A DNA stretch of 64,000 nucleotides from Mermis nigrescens (taxonomy: Eukaryota > Nematoda > Enoplea > Mermithida > Mermithidae), in contig JAVLUZ010000081.1 of NCBI GenBank assembly GCA_036768485.1, positions 124,001 through 188,000 on the forward strand, given 5' to 3'. The position numbers and the translations under genes were made by a program. Position 1 is the stretch's first letter. Each line of letters starts with the position of its first letter. Below the pieces are notes generated by a model. The model was not told the origin of the DNA. It saw nothing but the letters and a program-made list of their open reading frames with translations, and did not search any database. Shown here piece by piece: positions 32,597-43,353 of this stretch.

Positions 32597-32802
32597 CTTT
32601 CTGATGAAGCCTTGTTTAATGTGCAAAATGCGTTCAATGTGGTAGATATTTAAGTGCAATAGTTGATTTGAATAAATTTTAGCCGCTTTGTTATTTATCA
32701 AGTGTATACATCGTTTGTCCGGAATTCAACTGTGCTCTTGTCCGGTTTTGAATGTTGGTATGTCCGGTTGGTCTTTTCAGAGTTGGCAACACTGCCAGGT
32801 TG

Positions 32803-33270
32803 GCAGTTTTGATTTTTTCGAAGTTTTTCACTCCTATGCTTAACCACAGGTTGGCAGTTTTTTTTGAGGGGCCCGTGGCAGTTTTTTTGGGCCGCTTTCA
32901 TATACTTTGTACAGGGAATGGCAGTTTTTCTTAAGAATTGTGGCAGTCTGGGGGGTTTTTTAGGTAGTTTGTGGGAATTTTTTGAGGCGAAGAAGAAGAA
33001 GAAGAAGAAGAAGAAGAAGAAAGAAGAAAATTTATTCGGTAAAAGTATTAAAAAATACATAAAAAGAAGGTAAAAATGCGGCAATGGTGTAGCTGGTTCA
33101 CATATGCATTAAGATAGTCACGTTATAAGTAATGTATACAGCAAGTAGTATCTTGTGAAAGCTGCCACCGGCATGGTGCAGCTGGTTCACATATGTATTA
33201 AGATAGCCACGTTATAAGTATGTATACAGCAAGTAGTATCCGGTGAAAGCTGCCACCTAAGCGGTTTGAT
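32803..33270. repeat. C-type tail, GAA microsatellite and 95-bp tandem duplication
   Basis: GAA repeats at 32989-33028. Then a ~95-bp unit occurs twice in tandem (about 33083-33175 and 33177-33265), recognisable by AGCTGGTTCACATATG and GTATACAGCAAGTAGTATC. Confidence 0.65.
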
Positions 33271-33910
33271 TTAAGTCAAGTCGAATTCAAATAATGCAGT
33301 CATCGGATTTTTCCAGTAGATTCATGTGACTGACCAAAATGTTGGTGCCAGCTTTTGTTCAGTCACCGCATCCCATTACTCAGGCTTATTTTAAACGCTG
33401 GCACCAACATTTTTGTCAGTCCATGATACTAAGCCTAAGCCTAATCAGCTGGTAAACCAGCAAAACATCACGAATACCTTGCAATCTTTATCGAAATTAA
33501 CCAGCGTTAGTCGATTGGTTATGATTCTAGACTTTAGAGCAAGAGGTCCACGTTTCAAATCCGACTGTCAGCAACTTTCTCTCGTTATCTCAGATGCTAC
33601 CGACCGCACACATACGTCCTTATAATGTAACTATGTTAATACATGTGTGAACCAGCTACACGAATGCCGCTGCCACCTAACTGGTTTGATTTAAGTCAAG
33701 TCAAAAACAAATAAGGCACTCCTCGGATTTTTTCAGTAGATTCATGTGACTGACCACAATATCAGTGGTAGCGTTTAAAATAAGCCTAAGTAATGGGATG
33801 CAACTCGCGTGTCGCATCCCATTACTCAGGCTTATTTTAAACACTGGCACCAACATTTTGGTCAGTCCATGATACTAAGCCTAAGCCTAATCAGCTGGTA
33901 AACCAACGCA
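33271..33910. repeat. Direct ~430-bp repeat with palindromic MITE-like core
   Basis: Segments 33255-33465 and 33680-33905 share GGTTTGATTTAAGTCAAGTC, GTAGATTCATGTGACTGACCA and CTGGTAAACCA. The second copy keeps an inverted repeat around 33765-33850: GTTTAAAATAAGCCTAAGTA and its complement. In the first copy the left arm is deleted. Confidence 0.65.
33490..33670 (+). repeat. tRNA-derived SINE-like sequence, copy 1
   Basis: A-box-like TAGTCGATTGGTTA at 33508 and B-box-like CGTTTCAAATCCG near 33551, spaced about 42 bp as in tRNA genes. The tail AATACATGTGTGAACCAGCT recurs in the second copy at 36905-37089. It does not fold as a functional tRNA by inspection. Confidence 0.5.
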
Positions 33911-33960
33911 AAACATAACGAGCAACTTGGAAAATAAATTTTTCTGAGATTACAAATTTT

Positions 33961-34890
33961 TAACAACAACAGCAACAACAAAGGATTTATTGCTAGGTCC
34001 AAGAAAACACGTGATAAAAAAATAATATAACAGCATATGATAAGAAATGACAGCAATTGGGACACGCAGTCACAAAGTGACAACCTACGTGTACTCCTTA
34101 TAAAAAAGATAAATCGAAAGTACGAAGTTATGCGCTTAAAAATTCAACATATCTATGACTGAAATCATACTTGAGAGTATCGGAACGAGCTACTGGAACA
34201 ACAAGCTTAAATTTATTAACAGAGCGAGTAATTTGGAATACATTGCCACAATGTATTGTTGACTGCAGAAATTTTAAACAGTTTAGGGTTTTTGTTTCAA
34301 AGCTTAATTTATTAGAATTTCTTAAGGGGCGTATGTAAGTGCACTGCCTGTACGCCTTGGCTTTACTTACATACCAACTCACTTATTTCAGCGTTATTTT
34401 TTGCATTTATTGACAATTCCTTTCCTAAAATTGCTCATTTAATAATTCTTTGCATTATTGTATTGGTATTTGTTGTAACATGTCTTGTTCATGTAATTCT
34501 AATTGCTGTTGAAAGCGAAAAATTCGTCACAAAGAATATGGGACTGTCCAGTAATAATTTGAAAATACAAGCACAACGCAAAATGAATACGGCTTGTTTC
34601 AAGACGTTCTAAAGACAGTTTAATCAAACGATCGTTATAAGAAAAACCGCTGTTAAAGCCGAAAATATTTCGCATAAACCTGCGCTGAACTCTTTCAATA
34701 TGATCAATATCTCAAATACGATATGGACTCCAAACAGTAGAGCAATATTCAAGCAAAGGTCGAACATAGATCTTAAACGCACGAGACAAAATTTCATGAT
34801 CACGAGAAAAGAATAATTTAAGTATCAGACTAGAGACAAATTTTATTCGCTGATCCGACAACAAACCAAGTAACATTAATACACTGATAA
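33961..34890 (-). pseudogene. Non-LTR retrotransposon fragment (LINE B), minus strand
   Basis: The minus-strand 3' end has GTTGTTGTTG-type repeats at 33963-33980. Upstream come frames with FKLVVPVARSDTLKYDFSHRYVEF, close to the plus-strand LINE at 24.2 kb, and near 34712-34890 YVRPLLEYCSTVWSP, a typical LINE motif just after the reverse transcriptase. Several stops and shifts. Confidence 0.75.
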
Positions 34891-35000
34891 GTAATGAGAG
34901 AGAAAAAGATGAAATATAAGCATACACAGAAAGACAAGTCATAAAATACATAAATAGTCGAGGAAAGCAGGATAATGTAAAGGCAGTACATAAACTGCGC

Positions 35001-36890
35001 TTATTTACGCCCCTGAATTGAATGATTAAGATCAACCCTTTTCAATCTATTAAGAAAAACATGTCTATTTGGAACACTTATAACTTCCTCATGTTGAGAA
35101 TTCCAAACCGAGATTACTCGATTACAAAATTCAAATTTTCTGCATTTTTTGTTTGCCCGATTAACAAAAAGCTTACAAGAATTCATTGCTCGATTTGAAT
35201 TAGTATTAAATGTAAAGAAAGCCTCAAAAGGCAGAATATTAAATCTATTAATAGAAAAAGCTAAAGTGGGGTCATTATATAAACGCCTCAATTTAAGTCT
35301 TTCTAATCCAAGTTAAACCAATCTCTGATCATATGGAAGACTTTTATAATTGAAAAGTCGTTTTGTAAACCTACATTGGACACCCTCAACGGAATCTATG
35401 TCGCAATGTAGAAAAGGGTTCCAGACAACCGATCCGTATTCAAATACAGGTCTCACATAAGTAACAAAGGTTTTACGAAGTAAAGATTCATCTTTAGAAA
35501 CAAAACTGCGTAAGATTAAATGGCCTAACTGCAGTCCTTTTTCATAATATTTTCACTGTGTGATCTAGAAGTAAGGTCAGAGTTCAGAAAGACACCTAAA
35601 TCTTTAACGCAGGTCGTATTGAGGGGCAAGATTAAATCACTCAAGTAATAAGAATGCTTAGGATTTGATTTATCTAAGTATAAGACTGCACATTTATTAA
35701 TTGAAATTTGTAGTTGTCAAGTATTGGCCCATTCCTGAATATGACTTAAGTCTGCTTGAAGAGTCAAAAAATTTGAGGAATGATTCCAGACTTTCACATC
35801 ATCAGCAAAAAAAATCAAAATTACTACGTTGTTGGATATCACCCAAATCATTAACAAAAATTAAAAAGAGGATAGGACCTAAAATACTACCCTGTGGAAC
35901 CCCGCTAATAACAGAAAGTGATTGAGAGAAAGAATTTCCAATTTCTACCTGAAGAAAATTATGAATCCATTTATAACATAGCTTATTAATGTCGTAGGAA
36001 GCAAGCTTGACAAGTAGCTTACTGTGCGAAACTGTCAAAAGCCTTACAAAAATCAAAATATGCAATATCAATAGTAGAACCTTCATCTAAATATTTCAAC
36101 CATTTATTTTTACAGTTTAATAATTGTAATGCGCATGATTTATTTTTCCTAAAGCCAAACTGTCACTCAGTTAATAAATCATATTTATCCAAGTAGATAA
36201 CGAGGGACTTATTTACAATAAATTCCATTAGTTTGCAGGCGACGCAACAGAAAAAGACAGGACGATAACTTTCGACTGAAGACATATCCCCTTTTTTATG
36301 TATTGGAACAATCAGCGCTTTACGCCATAAATCAGGTATCCGTCCTGTTCTGCATGAAACATTGAAAATTGTTTCTTAAGGTACTAGCAAAATTATCTTA
36401 AGTTTCTTCAAAAAGTAGGCGCATAATCCATTGGGTCCGAGTGAATGCGATGGTTTTAGCATACTTAGAGATTCAGAAATCGTAACGAAGTCAAATTTAG
36501 GGGATATATTGCATATTTCATTAGTAGACATCTTTGCAAAATGAGGAATTATATTATTATCAACAACAAAATTGCTAGCAAAAAAGTCATTTTCAACGGT
36601 TTCTCTGTTATGTTCTAAAATAATAGCTGTCTTTCTCTTTTTAAGGCGGCTATTGACAAAAGAATAAAATTTCTTGATGTTATTAGAATTAAGTAGCTTA
36701 CGTTCTGTTTTTTGTTTCTTTTTTCCGCCTGTTTTTTCAACTTTTATATTAAAGATATCTGCTTGAAATCGCATAAAAACGCTATTTTCTTGAAATTTGC
36801 AAAATTGATGTATTCTAAAATTCGCCCAAAATTTTTTCCATTTCCCAAAATTTTGGTTGACAAATAGACCAAAAAGTGGAAAAAACGGTG
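35001..36890 (-). pseudogene. Non-LTR retrotransposon fragment (LINE A) with reverse-transcriptase motifs, minus strand
   Basis: Reading from 36890 downwards: a pre-RT region with NNIKKFYSFVNSRLKKRKTA and LKPSHSLGPNGLCAYFLKKL, then RT blocks with VISGVPQGSILGPILFLIFVNDL (35855-35925), then ADDVKVWN-like sequence near 35800, and a C-terminal region with FEFCNRVISVWNS (35001-35291). The frame is interrupted many times. Motifs place it in the Jockey/CR1 group of LINEs. Endonuclease not seen. Confidence 0.85.
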
Positions 36891-36904
36891 TTACGAATAC
36901 CTTG

Positions 36905-37089
36905 CGTTCTTTGTCCAAATGAACCAGCGTTAGTTGATTGGTTGAGGTTCTGAGCTTTGAAGCAAGGCCACATTCCGAATCTAATTGGCAGCAACTTTCT
37001 TCCACTTCATCGGATGCTACGAAGTGCATACATACGCCTTTACAATATGATTATCTTAATACATATGTGAACCTGCTACACGAATGCCA
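36905..37089 (+). repeat. tRNA-derived SINE-like sequence, copy 2
   Basis: Same layout as 33490-33670: A-box-like TAGTTGATTGGTTG near 36931 and B-box-like ATTCCGAATCTA near 36971. Ends with AATACATATGTGAACC. Confidence 0.5.
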
Positions 37090-37387
37090 AAAATGCATTG
37101 CCAATGTGAACATAATACACAAACAAAAAATGTACATAAATCAACAGGTAATGCAATGGTACCAGGAGCGTAAGGCACAAGGCTCTTACGTACGTACGCC
37201 TCTTAGGATAAACACTAAAATCAATTTCCGAAGTCATATTTCTGAAAGCTATTGGATTATTACAGTCAACTGTATTTTGCGGGATAATGTTCCAAATTTT
37301 AGCCACTGTTCGCAAAGTCATGTTTTCTACAATCTGAACGCGAGTTGTTTTTTTGTCAAAAATGCTATTTTCCAAGGTTTTCGACAT
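37076..37387 (-). pseudogene. Possible LINE C-terminal fragment
   Basis: Minus-strand frame of 103 codons with RVQIVENMTLRTVAKIWNIIP, reminiscent of the C-terminal WN-LP block of non-LTR retrotransposon ORF2. No further support. Confidence 0.4.
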
Positions 37388-38130
37388 TGCTGAATCCAGA
37401 AAAGGTGATTTTATTGATCAGAATGCGGTTTTCTTTTCTGCTTCTTTTGAAGAAAAATTCCCTTTTCAGTCTTCAATTTGTGGCGACAGCAATTGCTTGC
37501 GGATTCAGATTGATGCCAGACATGGGCTATTCCAATGGCACACCGTTTTTTTCCACTTTTTGGTCTATTTGTCAACCAAAATTTTGGGAAATGAAAAAAA
37601 AATTTTTGGGCTTGGTTGGCATTTGTAGAAAATTTTTGTAATGTTAAAATGCGTTTTAGAGAGGTAAAACTTCAAAAAATTTTGCTGCTTCGCGCCGAAT
37701 TGATTTAATTCTTACTTGTTATTAATCTTTAAGCCGCACCGCGCCAATTGCAGCATTTTTATCGACAATCTGGTCTAGAACTTCACTACGATTGAAAATC
37801 CTTATCTTCTGCACGGATTTGGTTACTTTTTGTAATGCAAAAATGCGTTTTAAAGCGCTAAAATTTCAAAATTTTCTAGCCTTCAACGCCATTTGATAAA
37901 TTATAGTTTTTATTGTCAAAAGCGACTTCAGAATTGGCTAAACTGATTTACTGCAGGAAGGAACTTCAAGTTTCAACAGTAATAACATATACTGATCGTG
38001 ATATTGTATTATTCGTCTTCCTGTAAGGCTATACTTCGACATTGCCTATCAACATTGCGCATGATTTGTCCCTAGTGACCCTAATAGTTTGTAGGATGAA
38101 CAACAGACATACTTTGAAGAACTTCAGAAG
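37388..38130 (+). repeat. Fragment of K-type interior with inverted partner
   Basis: Positions 37640-38010 repeat 23578-23950. In addition 37540-37605 is an inverted copy of about 36825-36893 (shared CCACTTTTTGGTCTATTTGT), so two facing copies flank 650 bp. Confidence 0.6.
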
Positions 38131-38139
38131 TAGTGGCGT

Positions 38140-39519
38140 TAGTGATCGACCGGGGCCCCGGCCATTTTTCAGCATCCCCGGCCCCGGCCAGGGCAAGGTC
38201 GAAAAATGGCCGGAGCCGGGAAAAATTTAGTGTAATTTGTATTTTGTACAGTATGCGAAACTGCCAGTTATTTATCAATTGGCAAGTGTTAATTTTGAGA
38301 ACTGTACTGATTCGACCATATGTATACTTAGTCCTTGTTATATATTTGCTACTGTGTATAAATGAGCTTTTACTGAATAAATGATCAGGACAATCTGTAC
38401 GTTTTCGATTCCTTTCTCTTAACTCATTAGACCGAATGCTATTTTTATCTCATTTATTAGTAGCTAGTGGCTAAAAGATTTAGAGTTGTTGATAAATACG
38501 TTCTATTTCTAGTTGGAAATTGCACGTTTTCAAAAAACTATTTTTACAAAAAACACTTTTACATTTAATTGAATGGGACCCGCCTGCTTTAAAACGCCTT
38601 TCTTGTGTAATAGTTAATAGGACGGAAATTAATTATAGGGGCGAATGTAAACTACGCTGCAGAATTGCATTCGATCCGACAAACTATATATGTCTAATTT
38701 ATTACATCCAATACCTATTCCGCCCAATCGCTAAAATTCTGTGATTCCACTACTTCTGTTTCTGGTTTTGTTAGTAACGACTATTACTTCTGTTTTTTAT
38801 TCGGAGCTTTCTCATTTATATTCAAAGTCTTTGTTTCTTATTTTGATGTGCTTGGAAAATTTATGCTCTGTTAGGGCATTGACTGTGTGCCATCATTTCC
38901 ACTCGCTTCCAGACATGCACAGTGAAAAATTTCTGGTGGGTGAAATCGAAATAATTTTTAAAGTGCCTTTCTTTACCGTAAACACGCTTGATATGCGTTG
39001 AAAACGCGATTTTTTAGCATTTCTGATGATGCTCTTTCTTTCTAGAACATAAAAACACGAATAAATTTCGAAAAACTGCATTAAATTGACCAAAATATAT
39101 TTAGAAAGTGACTATTTAATGCCAATTTGGCGCGAACGCACCAATAATTTGACAATTTTGAGCCATTTGAACGCTAAAAACGCTTAAATCTTGACACTTC
39201 CTATGATTTTTCTAAAAAAGTGTGAATTCTGGGGGGTTAACAATTTTTTGCGGGGGTGAAATTTTTTTGGGGTTTACCCCCCTAAACCCCCATGATCATG
39301 TATGCTCGCTTCTATAAGTTAGCTCTCACTAAAAATTTTTATTTAGATTTTATCAAATCGCAATTATATTCAGGTACTGTTTTAAGGATTTATAACAAAT
39401 TTAGTATAATGTGTCATGCAATAATATTTTCCTTGTCTGATTGCGGCTGGGGCCGGGGATTTTTTTCAGCCCCGTTACTGCCCCGGCCCCGGCAAAAAAG
39501 TCGCCCCGGTCGATCACTA
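38140..39519. mobile_element. hAT-like element G with nested H3
   Basis: Ends TAGTGATCGACCGGGG and (other strand) TAGTGATCGACCGGGG. Perfect 8-bp duplication AGTGGCGT at 38132-38139 and 39520-39527. Subterminal CCCCGGCC clusters parallel the CCTCGGCC clusters of E and F. No transposase. Confidence 0.92.
38910..39304. mobile_element. MITE family H, copy H3, nested in G
   Basis: Ends CAGACATGCACAG and (other strand) CATACATGATC. Perfect 8-bp duplication CTCGCTTC at 38902-38909 and 39305-39312. Confidence 0.9.
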
Positions 39520-39527
39520 AGTGGCGT

Positions 39528-40225
39528 AGCCATTGAGGAAGAGTAAATTATATACCTACCCCTTGGAGGAATTTTTTAATTTCCAGAAAATGAACTATAC
39601 GGTTGCGTTTGATTGTAAGTTAACTTTTTAAAGGTTGTCGTAGCATGACAACCGTGTGTAAAAGATTCACACCTTAGCTCGTGAGTTTTATGCGTTCTTT
39701 TAGTCATATTCTTGAAATATAAAAAAATTTCTGCATTTCGTGCCAATTTATTCTACTTATCTTGACTGAATCTAATACAAGAATCAGACGATTTTGTAAA
39801 AATTTTAACGTTAAGATGTAAAATTGAAGTGGGTGCTCTATTTGCAAAAAAATCGCGGTGCCTTGCCCCGAAGTCGCTGGAAGGCGCTTGAGCGCGCCAC
39901 CACAGACCCCAACAATAAAACAGGGTGCCTCTTGCATCATACATTAAAGGCACGAAATTTTGGTTGGAGAAGTCCCGAGCATATATACATGAAAGCTGTC
40001 AAATTCTGAGGATGTCAAAACCTTACAAAAATCCCAAAAATCATGCTAAAAATTCAATTCTGGGATTTATCCGTTTTTGCGTGGTGTTTTCAGATTCTGG
40101 AGGATGTCCCCCATCCCCCCACGCATGTGTGGTCCTCAGTCATTCTTAAAGGGGGAGGTAAATAACATTAAATTTTTTTACCTAACCAAACCTCCATGCG
40201 TATGCCTTGATCCTCTTATCTGAAG
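39528..40225. other. Intergenic with a decayed B-like segment
   Basis: Around 40010-40135 a degraded family B-like stretch occurs (C-rich run followed by CACGCATGTGTGG). No gene. Confidence 0.4.
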
Positions 40226-41250
40226 TCCTACTCGAGTTGCAAAATTTGCAGCACTAGATCAAGACAAGACAAAATATTTATTGTCCAGAAAAATACACGA
40301 AATTTGGTAAAACACAAATACATGATAAAACAGCGACTGAACAAAAGGATATAAAGATCACGGAGTGTGATACAACTAGGTATGCTCCGACAATAAAACT
40401 GTAAAATCAATGTTTAGTAGCTCTTTTTTTGAACGAACCAACGTTAGAAGAAGCGGCGACATGATCAGGTAATTTGTTCCACATTTTTATATATCTTTTC
40501 TTTGGGAAAAGTCGTTGAGGTGAGCATCGGAACGGACAACTGGTAACATGAGTTTATAACGACTTTTAGCTCGAGTGATGTTGGAAATAAAAATAAAAAA
40601 TTCATTTGCATCAATACAAGATAAACCGTAAATAATTTGATACACGAGACATAGACATATGGAAAGACGACGAAGTTCTAAAGAAGGTAGGCAGTGTTTT
40701 TTTTATTTGGCAAACATTTTTCCCGATGTACAAAGACTTTACGGGACCGTCTTTGTGCATTTAGGTATATACAAAGATTTTTGGAAAGACAAAAATTGCA
40801 AGAAAGGTCTAAAATTTGCAAAACTTTTCGGCGCCTTGCGTCGAAATGAGTAATTTTGTGTTCTATATATCTTTATAATGGCAGAAATTGCATTTGGAAA
40901 AGAAATATGTCAAATTTTTCGGCGCTTCGCACCGTTTTAAGACGATTCATAGTGATTTTTGCCCTCAGAAACCCAGAAATTAGCTGAAATACACTAGCAA
41001 AGGTCGAACAACTCTGTTTTTACCTCACTAAAATCGCTACCTACCTTAATATATTATAGTACCCAAAAATTTGTGTGTACAAAATGTACAAGGATTTTTA
41101 GGGACCATCTTTGTATATACATGTACAAACGGACCTTGTGCTAAAAAAAACACTGAAGGTAGGTTAAGAAGCTTAAGGCGTTCAAGGTAAGATAAATTGC
41201 TATGAAGTGAAAAAGTTTACAAAGATTAAAAAATGTGAGTTCCAAAAAAC
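40226..41250 (-). pseudogene. Non-LTR retrotransposon 3' fragment interrupted by D1
   Basis: Minus-strand frames show C-terminal LINE sequence ending in VLLSEHT-like text, followed by a 3' UTR with AATAAATATTTTGTC. The piece continues on the other side of D1 (41164-41250), so D1 is younger than the LINE insertion. Confidence 0.65.
40692..41155. mobile_element. MITE family D, copy D1
   Basis: 464 bp; ends CAGTGTTTTTTTTA and (other strand) CAGTGTTTTTTTTAGC. Perfect 8-bp duplication AAGGTAGG at 40684-40691 and 41156-41163. The interior has several TGTACAAAG motifs and GGCGC palindromes. Confidence 0.93.
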
Positions 41251-42019
41251 ATTTTAACTACGATGCATCTTCGAACCGACTTTAAAAAATTTTTTGGTCT
41301 CCGGGTAAAATTTTGGCTATACTTATGCTTATGAGAAACGAAGAAAAATGGTTTTTTGCCTCTAGAATAAATTTTTTGGCCTTTCTTTCCCTTTGAAATT
41401 TTTCGAACCTTCATATATGTAGGCTCCCTAGAATTCTGCTGTTCAGTGCTCAAGCAAAGAAGCCATTTATTACTGAAACTGAATACACAAAAATAATATG
41501 CAACCAATACAGTGTACAAATTAATGGCGCATAAGAATGATTATGTTTGTATATAGGACATGAGGCGAGCCAATGGATGTCGAATTTTAAGCGCGCTCCA
41601 CAATGTATGTGTTCAAAAACTTAAGTCAATGTTTGCTGATGTGGACTCAAAAATGTATAATTTTTTGGAAGAAGCCAAGCACTAAACCTGGAAGATATTT
41701 AAAGCTACACTATATTGATGAAAGTCATCAAACTTGCAAGTTAGAATGAGCGATAGGTAAGGTCAAGTAGGTAATCTTTAACGTGTCCTATTGTAAAGAT
41801 AGGTATCACAGTCAACCAGCTAATGCCTCATGCCCTATGATGATCAATGATCCTAACGTTTCACATTGGCTTTCACTTCTTCATAAATTGTGCTTTCAGT
41901 TATTAATCTGCATTCTCTTTCTTACATTGTGTTGAGTTTTAGCACATGTTTCTCGATTTTTCGCCGGTTTTTTGGAATTCTGCGGAAAACAAATCGTTTG
42001 AGTTATAACTAAAAATTAG
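41251..42019. other. Intergenic, nothing assigned
   Basis: No gene, RNA or repeat boundary recognised. Confidence 0.4.
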
Positions 42020-42027
42020 GATGCTAG

Positions 42028-42211
42028 CAGGGGCGGATTTAGGGGGCGGGGCGGCCGCCCCCATTGGCCCAAAATAGTGCGCAAAATTAAGGATTTTCGA
42101 GCGATTTTTAGCGATTTTCGGGTTAAAACGGATAATTTTTCTGCCCAAGTCGGGGTTCCGCCCCTCTTATAGGTACCGCCCCCCCTTAGGAAAATCCTGA
42201 ATCCGCCACTG
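42028..42211. mobile_element. MITE family I, copy I4 (inverted)
   Basis: Ends CAGGGGCGGATTTAGG and (other strand) CAGTGGCGGATTCAGG. Flanks GATGCTAG and GATGTTAG agree at seven of eight. Confidence 0.88.
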
Positions 42212-42219
42212 GATGTTAG

Positions 42220-42562
42220 GCCTCGTATTGGCCATGTGCCCGTGACTCTACGTTATCAACTTGTTCGGTTAAAAATAACAGGAGAGATAACACCAAATTT
42301 TCTAAATTTTTGATTGAATGACTTTATACCTACTTACTTCCCTTCTTTATTTCATTGAGAATGAAATAAAAAGTCAGGAATTATGAATTATTCGGTTTAC
42401 GACTGTGCTTTATTCAGTGATGCAATCATTACATTTTACAATTCGACGTCCTTAAAGGTACCGGACTCGTCATAATACAGTTTATATTGTTATTTGCATT
42501 TGTATCTATATGTTTTGTGTTGTCGCGTATTTTCTTAATGGCTTCGATTTAGATAGAATTTA
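42220..42562. promoter_or_regulatory. Presumed NCAPD3 promoter and 5' UTR region
   Basis: About 340 bp between MITE I4 and the NCAPD3 ATG. No convincing TATA box or initiator can be singled out. A four-codon upstream ORF (ATG 42538, TAG 42550) precedes the main ATG by about 10 bp. Confidence 0.35.
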
Positions 42563-42740
42563 ATGGCTGAAATCGAAGATATTATTGATTTATTGCAACA
42601 AATAGATATTTCTAATTTTCCGGAAGATTATTGCAACGTTATTTGGGATTCGAATTTCACGGAAACTGATGAGATCACTCCCGAAACGCTCCATAATATA
42701 TTAGGCTCAGCAAGCAACGCTTTGGAGATTTTTAAAACAT
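42563..42740 (+). CDS. NCAPD3: NCAPD3 exon 1 (N-terminus)
   Basis: Starts ATG 42563 and ends with a donor GTACAT at 42741 (phase 1). The peptide has VIWDSNFTETDEITPETL, matching the VWELDFTETE segment near the N-terminus of vertebrate NCAPD3, and SASNALEIF matching the following helix. The donor is weak, but the phase agrees with exon 2. Confidence 0.82.
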
Positions 42741-43353
42741 GTACATAAACATATATGCAACTGCTGACAATCCGGGAGGGGGTTAGTCGGCCATTCTTAG
42801 GGGAGTTGGATTATAATATTTTCAATTTTTAGCCGAAAATTGCAAAAAGGCACCTGGTAACACAAGTTTTCGCCATGATATCAAAGGGGGTTTGAGAAAT
42901 TTCGGTCTATGAGGTACCACCAACTTTGGGTAGTGAAATTTTTCGTCCCTTCGTTTACATTTATTTACATAATGCAGTAGTCACGTTTTGCATGTAATAA
43001 AAAAGCTTAGGAGTCAATCTTGTGTAATAGGGATGTAACAAATCCAGGTTGTTTTGAATATCGGGTCCGATTCCGGGTCTTAAATTTTGCAGATAACGAG
43101 TCCGGGTCTCGAAATTAAAAAACTGATATTCCTCCATCAAACATACTAAGTTATGTTTATGCATGTAGAATGTTCAAAAAGCAAATCGTTCAACTCAGTC
43201 ATCTACATATGAAATGCGGTAGAAGTACAAATTTACGGCTAAAATATCTTGAAGCTAGGCACAGCAATAAACACAAGGAATATAAGCTGTAAAAGAAAAT
43301 ATTGAAACGAGCTAATTTATTGGCCTTTAGCTTCACTCATAAATTGTTGAAAC

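Larger units (their letters stand above)
23441..32794 (+). mobile_element. hAT element K, 9.35 kb including nested insertions
   Basis: Ends CAGGGTTGCTAACTT and (other strand) CAGTGTTGCCAACTC, with a perfect 8-bp duplication CCAGGTTG at 23432-23439 and 32795-32802 (one extra T precedes the left end). It carries a transposase remnant near its right end. Much of its length is later insertion: a LINE fragment, element F and, inside F, elements FB and E1. Subterminal copies of TGTCCGGTTT occur at both ends and may be transposase-binding sites. Confidence 0.8.
23424..33000. mobile_element. Family C copy C3 split by element K
   Basis: The left 16 bp (CAGTGTTGCCAGGTTG) belong to family C. The sequence resumes right of K as CCAGGTTGGCAG and continues with C-type phrases such as CTATGCTTAACCACAG. 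The far end is not intact; it runs into a GAA microsatellite near 32990. It is the outermost layer of the nest. Confidence 0.6.

Noticed and set aside
33508..33580. Functional tRNA gene
   Set aside because: A and B boxes are present, but acceptor and anticodon stems do not pair by inspection; SINE-like repeat preferred.
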